A stretch of DNA of 25,679 nt from Lentisphaeria bacterium UBA1724 (lineage in GTDB: Bacteria > Verrucomicrobiota > Lentisphaeria > Oligosphaerales > Oligosphaeraceae). Positions 14,151 through 21,588 of this stretch are shown piece after piece. A program made the position numbers and the translations under genes. The stretch lies in the NCBI GenBank assembly GCA_002315885.1, contig DCIO01000133.1, forward strand, positions 1 through 25,679, written 5' to 3'. The notes beneath the pieces were generated by a model that did not search any database, had not been told where the DNA came from, and saw only the letters and a list, made by a program, of their open reading frames with translations. Position 1 is the stretch's first letter; each line of letters begins with the position of its first letter.

Positions 14151-16448
14151 TTACCCCTTCAGGTACTCCCGATACCACTTGAGATACAGGGGGAGTGCGA
14201 AGGGGACGGGTCCATAGAGGTAGTGGTTGCGATGGACGGGGGTGCCTTTTTCGCCGTCGAGTTTCCAGGAAATCACCAGCATGTCTTGTTTCCCAAGCTT
14301 GGCGCAGGGGAGCTTCTTTAGGACAACGGCATCGCTATTGGCGGGTAAACTGAATTTCCCGGAGACTTTGACCTTTGAGTTGGCAGCCAGGATGGTGTAG
14401 GTCCCGCTGACGGGAGCGAGGGTGTCATTGACCGCCTTGAGAGGCAGGATGCCATCCTGTGGTTCGTCACAAGCCAGAAGGACGCGTTGTTGAGATGCGC
14501 AGATGGTCTTCCAGGCGGGTTTCTTGTCGTAGTAGTAATCCACCACGGCATCGGAGATTTGCGGCCATCCATCGATGATGTTCCACCAGATGAGTCCGCC
14601 GGTGACGGGTTTCTTGAGGCGGAAGGACTCGATGAAGAACTTGAATGCCTCGGCCTGGCATGCTTGTGATGCGTCGATGAAATCTTCCAGCTTTTTGGGG
14701 ACTTGGCCGAATGCCTCGGTGACCTGGATATTCATGAGTTCCAGGCGATAGGACCAGGGGCCATCGAGATCGGAGAAAGGTTGGGTGGCGTGGTTCAGCC
14801 AGGCTGCATTTCCCACGCGTTTGGTGTGCAGGTCCTTTGCGGGGATGTATTTCTTCAGAGAGTCCAGGGATGGCATTCCGTGGTATCCCATTTCGGAGGC
14901 GAAGCGGGCGTGGTGCTTGGTGTAGTAATCGCTCTTCCAGTAGTGTCGTGGTCCCCAGAGATGTTGTTCGGGAGAGCCATCCTGGTCGATGCACTGCCGC
15001 CAGACGCTGTCCGCCAGGAAAGGCGAGCTGGCGATGTAGGGGCGGAAGGGGTCTTCCAGATAGAGCACCTGTGGCAGGACTTCTCGGGTAAGGCGGTTGG
15101 TGGAGGGCGGGTAGCATCCGACGCCTCTGGGGGAACGGTCGCCCCAGCCCAGACTGCTGTCGCACTCGTTGTCGCCACTCCACAGTGCCAGGGATGGATG
15201 CTGGCGGAATTTTCGAACCACGGAAGTGGCTTCCTGGCGGAGTTTCGCCATGTATTCTTCGGTGGCGGGGGGCTGTTCGCAGGCCATCATGAAATCCTGC
15301 CAGACCAGGATGCCACGCCTGTCGCATTCGTCGAAGAACTCGGTATCTTCATAGACGCCGCCTCCCCAGACACGTGCCATGTTGCAGCCCGCTTCTGTCC
15401 ACAAGTCGATGGCTTTCCGCACTCGCTCGGGCTCATTTTCGCCGTGGATGGCGGTAGTGGGGACCCAGTTAGAGCCCGTGATGAAGATGGGCGTGTCATT
15501 GACAATGAAACGGAAGTGCCCGCCGTCGGGATGCTCGATGGTGTCGGTGCGGTCTAGCTTGAGGGTGCGCAGTCCCGTTTCCCATTCCTTCTTCGCCAGG
15601 AGTTTCTTGCCGCGTCGCAGTTCCAGGGTAGTGTGATAGAGGGGCTGTTTCCCGTAGCCCAGAGGCCACCAGAGCTGTGCGTCCTGGAGCTCCAGGGCGG
15701 TTATTCCCGAGGAGAAGATCGGCTGGAATTCCTTGAGGTAGGCCTGCTTCCCGCACTGGAGTTTCAGAGTCGCGGTGAGGCCCTGGAAGGTCTCGCCTTC
15801 GGGCAGGGTGAAATTCCAATGGAGGTTTGCATCCATGGTGTTGGCGTCATGGAGGCGCCAGCAGACCAGGTATGTCTCTGTCCAATGCCAGGGTTCTTGG
15901 AATTGCATTTCCACGGGGCGCCAGAGTCCCGCTCCGATGATGCGTGGCAGGATATCCCAGCCGTAGGAGTGTCTTGGGCGCCTCAGGAGGAGTCCCTCAA
16001 AGCCGTATGGTGTGCTGTTGGCCTGCATGGGGATGGTCTGGTTTGCGGCGGCCAGGATGCTGCTACGGATCTTGACCAGGAGCTCATTCGACTGTCCTTC
16101 GGGACGCAGGTCCTCCTTGGTGACGGCAAAGGGGTGCTCGATGAACATATTCTCCACGGAACCCAGCAGTTTCCCATTGAGGAAGAGCTGGGCGACCGTG
16201 TCGATACCCCGGAAATTCAGCACCAGCGACTGTCCTTTCGGCACTTTTGGGGTGACGAAGGTCCCCACGTATGCCCAGTCGACGTATTCCCAGGGACGCA
16301 ACAGATCCGTGTTGCAGCCGTAGAAAACCTCGGGAATGACCTTCGCGCGTTCCAAATCCCCTATGACATTCCCAGGAACTTGCGCGGGAATTTCCTGCAT
16401 CTTATGGGAAATCGGGTGGGTAAATCTGAGTTTCCAGGTGATGGACAT
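14151..16448 (-). CDS. GH2 beta-mannosidase-like enzyme
   Basis: This 765-residue protein has the domain order of GH2 beta-mannosidases. The N-terminal jelly roll contains 'VPGNVIGDL' (24-32), 'GIDTVAQLFLNG' (81-92) and 'YGWDILPRI' (162-170). An Ig-like region with 'LWWPLGYGKQPLY' (259-271) follows, then the barrel with 'GSNWVPTTA' (325-333) and 'MARVWGGGVYED' (357-368). The predicted acid/base is Glu428 in 'LWSGDNECD' and the nucleophile Glu519 in 'FASEMGYHGMPS'. There is no signal peptide, so it should act in the cytoplasm on imported oligosaccharides, releasing beta-linked mannose. The ATG at 16448 is 14 nt after the GH123-like gene, indicating one operon. Specificity within GH2 is inferred from motifs. 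Confidence 0.92.
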   Translation of the reverse strand: MSITWKLRFTHPISHKMQEIPAQVPGNVIGDLERAKVIPEVFYGCNTDLLRPWEYVDWAYVGTFVTPKVPKGQSLVLNFRGIDTVAQLFLNGKLLGSVENMFIEHPFAVTKEDLRPEGQSNELLVKIRSSILAAANQTIPMQANSTPYGFEGLLLRRPRHSYGWDILPRIIGAGLWRPVEMQFQEPWHWTETYLVCWRLHDANTMDANLHWNFTLPEGETFQGLTATLKLQCGKQAYLKEFQPIFSSGITALELQDAQLWWPLGYGKQPLYHTTLELRRGKKLLAKKEWETGLRTLKLDRTDTIEHPDGGHFRFIVNDTPIFITGSNWVPTTAIHGENEPERVRKAIDLWTEAGCNMARVWGGGVYEDTEFFDECDRRGILVWQDFMMACEQPPATEEYMAKLRQEATSVVRKFRQHPSLALWSGDNECDSSLGWGDRSPRGVGCYPPSTNRLTREVLPQVLYLEDPFRPYIASSPFLADSVWRQCIDQDGSPEQHLWGPRHYWKSDYYTKHHARFASEMGYHGMPSLDSLKKYIPAKDLHTKRVGNAAWLNHATQPFSDLDGPWSYRLELMNIQVTEAFGQVPKKLEDFIDASQACQAEAFKFFIESFRLKKPVTGGLIWWNIIDGWPQISDAVVDYYYDKKPAWKTICASQQRVLLACDEPQDGILPLKAVNDTLAPVSGTYTILAANSKVKVSGKFSLPANSDAVVLKKLPCAKLGKQDMLVISWKLDGEKGTPVHRNHYLYGPVPFALPLYLKWYREYLKG

Positions 16449-16462
16449 AAGTGTCTTCTCTG

Positions 16463-18775
16463 TTACTTTTCCAGCAGTGCTGCGATGCGGGTGCGTTTTG
16501 CGTGGAGGCGTGCGGGGTCTTTGGTCCAGACAGTGAGGCTGGTGACTAGGGCGTCCTCGATTTCAAGTTCCTTTCGGGCGGCTTCTTCCCATTCGGGGGC
16601 GTGCTTGCCGCTTGCCAGTTCCTTCTTGAGGAGATCCAGGTACATCCAGTCCTCGGCGCCATCACGAATCATCTTCAGGCGCTGGGTGGGTATGGGGCCA
16701 GCGGCGGCGGGGTAGTAGAGTCGGCCGTCACCGCTGAAATTCCGGAAGGACTCGCCAATCCAGGGATATTCGAAGAGGGGGCCGCCTGTCAGGGGCACCT
16801 TGATCATGTTCTTGAAGGTGTATTCGCCCTTGTCGTTCTTTTCCCACTCGCGCCAGACCATGGCGTTGTAGTAGAGGAAGCAGTCGGGCTTGAGTTTCCA
16901 GTTGGTGAAGCCCATGAGGGAACGGACGCCCGCGCCGGGATACTCCAGGAGGAAATTCTCGTAGGGTTCCTGGGGAGAACAGCACACATACCAACCCACT
17001 TTGCTCCCGCGGGCACGGGCTTCCTCCGCAAATGCGGTGTTCTGTCCATAGGCGGGGGTGAGGGGTATCCATCCGTCAATCAAATCCGCAAGGCCGCTGA
17101 CTTTTCCGAAGCTGCTGTCGTAGAGTGTGGTGTAGATGGGGACGCCTGGTGCGGCGCGGCGGACGCGCTTGAGGGTTTCCCGAATCATGTCGAACATGGA
17201 TGCGGGGCATTCGTCAAAGCAGTAGATGTATGCCTTGTCCAGGATACCCGCGTCCTTGCAGGCCTGGTATGCCTGGGCAATCTGGGCCTCCAGGAAATCA
17301 TCGACTTCGCGGTTGACGAAGCCCATGTTGAAATGTCCTGCGCCGTGGTCCAGCAGCCACTTGGATTCTTCCACCAGATTGGCGCGGCCGTAGCCCCAGT
17401 AGAGGCGGTCGGGCTGCATGCGGTGGCGGATGAGCAACAGCGCGCTCTCCTCCCAGTATTTTCTGCGGAGGGCGGGATCCGTGGGGAAGAATTCCGGGGC
17501 ATCGAAGGAGACGGGTGAGAAATAGGGCACGCCGTCGGCTAATTCGAAGGAGCGGACGCGGATGGCGTAGGGCATGATGATTTCGCCGCCGTTATCGTAG
17601 GTGATACGGACTTGTCCCTGGTATAGACCGGGCTTCTGGTCGTGGGGGACTTGCGCATCCAGCCACCAGCTCTGGTAGGTATTGGCAGCCATGGTGATGG
17701 GTGTCTGGAGGTATTCCAGGACGGGGTCGGGCCAGTATCCTACGTATTTGACCTTGTAGTTGGGGGCGAAGGTCTCCACATAGCCTAGGGGCGAGAGTTT
17801 CAGCGCATCCAGGGGGAAGAGTGTGCCGTCTTCGGCAGTAGGTGCATCGACCAATTCCGCCTTGATGGCCTTCAGTTCCTGGGGGCTCTGGACAACTAGC
17901 TGTGCGCTTTCGCCTTCACCGCGTGCGGCATCCAGGGTGTAGTCTTTGGTGGGTGGCGCCAGGAATGCGTAGGTGTCACGGAGGACCTTCTCCTCGGGAA
18001 GGCACCACAGGGCGGAGACGTTGCTGCCTTTTTGGGCAGCCGCACGGAAAATCCGCCGGTCCATCACGGGGAAGAGCTTCTCGCATTCTTCCTGGAAGGC
18101 CTTCAGTTCTTCCCATTCGGGCTCGTCACCCAGGCGTTTTGCCATGGCCTGCAATTCCTGGCATGCCTTTGGCAGATTTGCGCCCAGGCGTTCCTGACGC
18201 CAGGCAAAGGCGCCCTTGATGGTGGCGGCTTGTTCGATGCGCTGGGCGCGGTCCGCCTCCGGATCGGTCATCTCCATGTGGATGTCCCCCACATAGAGGG
18301 AGTAGGAGTGGTCGGGACGGGAGGAAAAGATGTCGATGTATTTGACCTTGCTTAGGTCGTAATCCTGCATCTCCTTCATGTCCAGTGCGATGGTGTTACG
18401 ACCCGCAGGGAAATTCAGATTGCCGAAGGGACAGCTCTTGGCGTCGTTGTAGGTGGCGATGCAGACGCCGATGCGCCCCGCTTCTTCGCAATAGACTTCG
18501 ATGTAGAGCGTCTTGGCTCTACGCCAATCACGCATATCCTCGGGGAGGTAGAATTTTCCGGAGGGCCAGCCATCGGGATGGGGCTCGTAGGTGAACTTGA
18601 CCGTCAGGCCCGACTCGCCATTGGGCCAGGGGAGCTGCTGCATGGAGATGTCACCAGGAGTCAAGCGCCAATCCTTTTCGGGAGGTCGAACCACCGAACT
18701 CACGTATAGCAACTGCTCAACAGCAAATAATAACGCAGAGGCAAAACAAAAGATGGTCAGGAGGGCACGTTTCAT
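16463..18775 (-). CDS. Exported GH123/DUF4091-like glycosidase
   Basis: This 770-residue protein resembles GH123 (beta-N-acetylgalactosaminidase) and the wider DUF4091 group. A signal peptide is clear: 'MKRALLTIFCFASALLFA'. I use the ATG at 18775 for this reason; the open frame runs to 19057 but overlaps the Bax1-like gene and the heptamer block. Residues ~30-170 look like a beta-sandwich, ~180-240 are helical, and the barrel follows. The candidate catalytic pair is Asp521-Glu522 in 'YIYCFDECP', matching the Asp-Glu pair of GH123. The C-terminal DUF4091 part has 'GPLFEYPWIGESFRNFSGDG' and 'RLKMIRDGAEDWMYLDLL'. It would act outside the cytoplasm, ahead of the cytosolic mannosidase encoded 14 nt downstream. 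GalNAc specificity is uncertain. Confidence 0.85.
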   Translation of the reverse strand: MKRALLTIFCFASALLFAVEQLLYVSSVVRPPEKDWRLTPGDISMQQLPWPNGESGLTVKFTYEPHPDGWPSGKFYLPEDMRDWRRAKTLYIEVYCEEAGRIGVCIATYNDAKSCPFGNLNFPAGRNTIALDMKEMQDYDLSKVKYIDIFSSRPDHSYSLYVGDIHMEMTDPEADRAQRIEQAATIKGAFAWRQERLGANLPKACQELQAMAKRLGDEPEWEELKAFQEECEKLFPVMDRRIFRAAAQKGSNVSALWCLPEEKVLRDTYAFLAPPTKDYTLDAARGEGESAQLVVQSPQELKAIKAELVDAPTAEDGTLFPLDALKLSPLGYVETFAPNYKVKYVGYWPDPVLEYLQTPITMAANTYQSWWLDAQVPHDQKPGLYQGQVRITYDNGGEIIMPYAIRVRSFELADGVPYFSPVSFDAPEFFPTDPALRRKYWEESALLLIRHRMQPDRLYWGYGRANLVEESKWLLDHGAGHFNMGFVNREVDDFLEAQIAQAYQACKDAGILDKAYIYCFDECPASMFDMIRETLKRVRRAAPGVPIYTTLYDSSFGKVSGLADLIDGWIPLTPAYGQNTAFAEEARARGSKVGWYVCCSPQEPYENFLLEYPGAGVRSLMGFTNWKLKPDCFLYYNAMVWREWEKNDKGEYTFKNMIKVPLTGGPLFEYPWIGESFRNFSGDGRLYYPAAAGPIPTQRLKMIRDGAEDWMYLDLLKKELASGKHAPEWEEAARKELEIEDALVTSLTVWTKDPARLHAKRTRIAALLEK

Positions 18776-18833
18776 GACTTTCTTCAGGTTATGGTTTATG
18801 GAAGAAAGATGTCTTGAGGCGCTGTGGTCTCCA

Positions 18834-18872
18834 ATAATTCCTAATTCCGCATTCCTAATTCCTAATTCCTTC
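18834..18872 (-). repeat. Heptamer repeat block, about 5 units, at the Bax1 stop
   Basis: On the minus strand the units read GAATTAG, GAATTAG, GAATGCG, GAATTAG, GAATTAT. The first units encode the last residues and the TAG stop of the Bax1-like gene. The rest of the 79-base gap to the GH123-like start has no other feature. Confidence 0.8.
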
Positions 18873-20111
18873 CAGGGCTCGGATGGTCTTATCGAAAGTG
18901 GGGTAATCGCGGTAGAGGAAGCCGAATTTCTGGAAGTATTCCGAGTTTTCCAGTAGGTCGTTGATTTCGGTGCGTTTGAGGAGTCCTCGTTCCACTCCGA
19001 TGACCAGTGGTGTTTTCGGGTGTTTTTGGAGCCATTCCAGGCGTTCCCGGAGGCCATTGGGGTGCCAGCGGTGGAAGAGTTCTAGGTGGATGGTAGTGCG
19101 GGATTTCTTCTTGCGGAAGGAGAAGTCCGGGAAGACCAGCTCTTTGCCGCCCACTTTCAGGAAGGGCGTGTCCTCCACCAGCATCCAGTCGGAGTCCGTT
19201 TCGCGGAAATGTTCTTGGAAGAGTTTGATTTCCTCGGGGAGGCATGCGGAGAATTGGTGGTATGGGCACTGGAGATGGGAATTCTGGTCCAGTTGTAACA
19301 GCAGCTCCTGGCCATCCCAGTCGATGACTGCCATGAGTTTCCAGCGTGGCATGGTGCAGACTGCAGGGAAGAAAGTGGCCAACTGCATGCTATATCTCCG
19401 ACCTTGCTCCAGAATTGCGGCAGGGCCATCCACCTCCATGCGAAGCCATCGCAGGGGCACGCCCTCTTCGTCAGTGGCCTCATCGGGAACGGCAGCCTCG
19501 TGGACATCCGCCAGCAGTTGGAAGAAGCGCAGATACTGGCAGAGTCGGCGGAGCTTCGGTGCGTCCGTTGCCCCCACGGTGATGACCATGGTTTTGGCGG
19601 AAAGAAGAATTGCCTGGACAAGCCCCAGGTTGTAACGCTGAAGCAACTGCCAGGGCGTTGGCTCGTCAAATTTCAGCAGGCAGTCATTTTCGGGGAGATC
19701 GCCGTAGAGTTGCCCCGTCTGCAGAAGTGGATTGTCGGGATATTGTGTTTTGAGGGCGTTCTGCCAGGAGCAACCCTGTGGCAGTGGTCCATTGCCTTTC
19801 AGCAATGCGGCAGAGGCGGTGAAGAGCTCCTTGCGCAACGCGGGAAAATCCAGCTGTGAGAGGGAGGAGAATTCGCTTCGGTCGTCCAGCAATTTTGTCA
19901 ATGCGGTGGCGAAGCGCTTGTTTCGGACGTCATTTTCCACGGGTCGCAGGTATTCCTTCATTTCGCCCAGTGGGATATGCCGTTGGAAGGCATCGCGGTA
20001 GATGCCGATGAGTTCCCTGGCCAGTTGGAGATTCTCGGGTGTCTCAATGACAAAACGCGGGGAGATCTTACCTTGGCGGCAGGTGGCGGAGACGTATGGT
20101 TTGCTTAACAT
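18855..20111 (-). CDS. Bax1/DUF790-family nuclease
   Basis: This 418-residue protein matches DUF790, the family of Bax1, the nuclease partner of archaeal XPB helicase that cuts DNA in repair. The N-terminal half contains 'YRDAFQRHIPLGEMKEYL' (38-55) and 'QLYGDLPENDCLLKF' (134-148). The centre has 'WLRMEVDGPAAILEQGRRYS' (222-241). A PD-(D/E)xK-like core follows: 'LVFPDFSF' with Asp329 and 'IHLELFHRW' with Glu344, where the usual lysine is not obvious, then 'TPLVIGVERG'. Its ATG at 20111 overlaps the helicase stop by 7 nt, so the two are translationally coupled and probably form one complex. The final residues 'EGIRN' and the stop are encoded within the heptamer repeat, so the native C-terminus may have been altered. 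Role in repair is inferred from the archaeal pair. Confidence 0.88.
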   Translation of the reverse strand: MLSKPYVSATCRQGKISPRFVIETPENLQLARELIGIYRDAFQRHIPLGEMKEYLRPVENDVRNKRFATALTKLLDDRSEFSSLSQLDFPALRKELFTASAALLKGNGPLPQGCSWQNALKTQYPDNPLLQTGQLYGDLPENDCLLKFDEPTPWQLLQRYNLGLVQAILLSAKTMVITVGATDAPKLRRLCQYLRFFQLLADVHEAAVPDEATDEEGVPLRWLRMEVDGPAAILEQGRRYSMQLATFFPAVCTMPRWKLMAVIDWDGQELLLQLDQNSHLQCPYHQFSACLPEEIKLFQEHFRETDSDWMLVEDTPFLKVGGKELVFPDFSFRKKKSRTTIHLELFHRWHPNGLRERLEWLQKHPKTPLVIGVERGLLKRTEINDLLENSEYFQKFGFLYRDYPTFDKTIRALEGIRN

Positions 20112-21526
20112 TGGTAGTCTCCGCTTTCTTCGTTGACCATATTGTTCCCGTAGGCGGGGTGCATCCGTCGGCGTTCGGAAATGTATGTCTCGCTGGTGCC
20201 CTCGCTGACTAGTTCATAGAGCACCGCGGTCTTGCCGGGGGAGGGCCGTAGAATGCGTCCCAGTCGCTGGACGTGTTCCCGCACGGAGCCCGAGCCCGAT
20301 ACTACGATGCCCACATTGGCCGCAGGCACATCCACGCCTTCATTCAGGACCTTGCTGGTGACCAAAACGGGATAGTCGCCACGACGGAATGCCTCCAGGA
20401 AGTCCACTCGTTCCGCGGATTTCGTATGGTGTGTGATGACGGGCAGGGCGAAGGCGTTCCCCAATTGGTATGCGGTGGCATTATCCGCGGTGAAGAGGAT
20501 GATGCGGTCGTGTCGGTGTGCGGCAAGCAGTTCCGCCACCATGTGGAATTTGGAGCGTGGGGAACGGGCGATGCGCTTTTGTTCCATGTATGCCTGGAAG
20601 GCCCGATGCCCCTCGGGTGAGCGAGCGCAGAGCATCAGGAAATTGTGCCAGCCCTGATTGTTGCTGAAGGAGATGCGGTTCTTGCGCACGAAGCCCGTGT
20701 AGATATCCCGTTCACGCTGGTATAGCGCCTGTTCGTCTTCATCCAATGGCGTATAGACGGGTATGGTCTCGTAGGGGGAGAGGACGGTTTCCTGGGGCAG
20801 GTCGGTGATTTCCTTTCGATAGCAAATGGGCCCCAGCAATTCCGCGTATTCCAGGTCCAGACCATCCTTGCGTTCGGGGGTTGCGGTGAGCCCCAGGCGA
20901 TAGGGGGCAATGCAGAGCCGCGCGATTTGGGAATACGCGGGGCCAGGCAGGTGGTGGCATTCGTCCACCACCAGTAGTCCGAAGCGGTCGCCGTGTGCAT
21001 CCATGGTCAGGAGTGCGGAATCGTAGGTGGAGACCGTGATGTCCTGGATGTCATGGGTGCCGCCGCCCAGGATACCGATGGGACACCCGAAGGCGTTCTT
21101 CAGCTGCAGGACCCACTGCGCCAGCAAATCCAGTGTGGGAACGACCACCAGCGTGGAACGATTGGCGCTGGCAATGGCCAGTTGCGCCAAAAAAGACTTT
21201 CCTGTGCCCGTGGGAAGTACTACCATCCCACGACGATGATTCCGCACCCAGGCATCCAGCGCTTCCTGCTGATAGAATCTTGGCTTCCGCTCAAAGGATT
21301 GGGGCAATTGCAAGGTGGCGTATTTGCGCGCCTGGTCATCGTAGGGAATCTTTTCCTTGAATAACTTCAGGACAATCTGAGAATAGGCCCCCGCCGCTGC
21401 ACGCCAACATTGCACACGGGAATCAAAACGGCAAAACTCCCCAATGCCCGCGGGAAGTATGTCCGTCGGACGGGAGTTTTCTCCCTCGATGAGGAGAGTG
21501 CCAGATTGAAAGCGTAGGGTTAACAC
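20105..21526 (-). CDS. XPB-type SF2 DNA helicase
   Basis: This 473-residue ATPase is an XPB/Ssl2-like superfamily 2 helicase, expected to open duplex DNA for its nuclease partner. Residues 1-75 form a damage-recognition-like domain. Motif I is 'VVLPTGTGKS' (102-111), motif II 'VVDECHHLP' (186-194), motif III 'LGLTATPER' (211-219) and motif VI 'QRLGRILRPS' (420-429). The start is GTG at 21526; no in-frame ATG gives the conserved N-terminus, and no clear Shine-Dalgarno precedes it. The gene ends 7 nt inside the Bax1-like gene. A 62-nt gap with alternative hairpins separates it from the histidine kinase upstream, so it may share that transcript. Confidence 0.92.
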   Translation of the reverse strand: MLTLRFQSGTLLIEGENSRPTDILPAGIGEFCRFDSRVQCWRAAAGAYSQIVLKLFKEKIPYDDQARKYATLQLPQSFERKPRFYQQEALDAWVRNHRRGMVVLPTGTGKSFLAQLAIASANRSTLVVVPTLDLLAQWVLQLKNAFGCPIGILGGGTHDIQDITVSTYDSALLTMDAHGDRFGLLVVDECHHLPGPAYSQIARLCIAPYRLGLTATPERKDGLDLEYAELLGPICYRKEITDLPQETVLSPYETIPVYTPLDEDEQALYQRERDIYTGFVRKNRISFSNNQGWHNFLMLCARSPEGHRAFQAYMEQKRIARSPRSKFHMVAELLAAHRHDRIILFTADNATAYQLGNAFALPVITHHTKSAERVDFLEAFRRGDYPVLVTSKVLNEGVDVPAANVGIVVSGSGSVREHVQRLGRILRPSPGKTAVLYELVSEGTSETYISERRRMHPAYGNNMVNEESGDYQC

Positions 21527-21563
21527 AAATGCTTAAAGAGACCAAAGGGACCAATTCTGTGGG

Positions 21564-21582
21564 CAAAGCGCCAGCTTTGGCG
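21564..21582. promoter_or_regulatory. Two mutually exclusive hairpins in the kinase-helicase gap
   Basis: CAAAGC-GCCA-GCTTTG (21564-21579) and CGCCA-GCTT-TGGCG (21569-21582) overlap, so only one can form at a time. Just downstream in the minus direction lie two 9-bp repeats (21535-21543 and 21544-21552, AAAGAGACC/AAAGGGACC on the plus strand). A regulatory role is only a possibility. Confidence 0.35.
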
Positions 21583-21588
21583 AGAGAA

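Noticed and set aside
13958..14182. Plus-strand 74-codon frame across the 9-bp repeats
   Set aside because: Its product (STDYTDCTDW, FICVICVICG) is only a translation of the repeat array; such junk proteins recur wherever this repeat occurs.
18776..19057. N-terminal extension of the GH123-like protein
   Set aside because: It runs through the heptamer block and overlaps the Bax1-like gene out of frame, while the ATG at 18775 gives a standard signal peptide.
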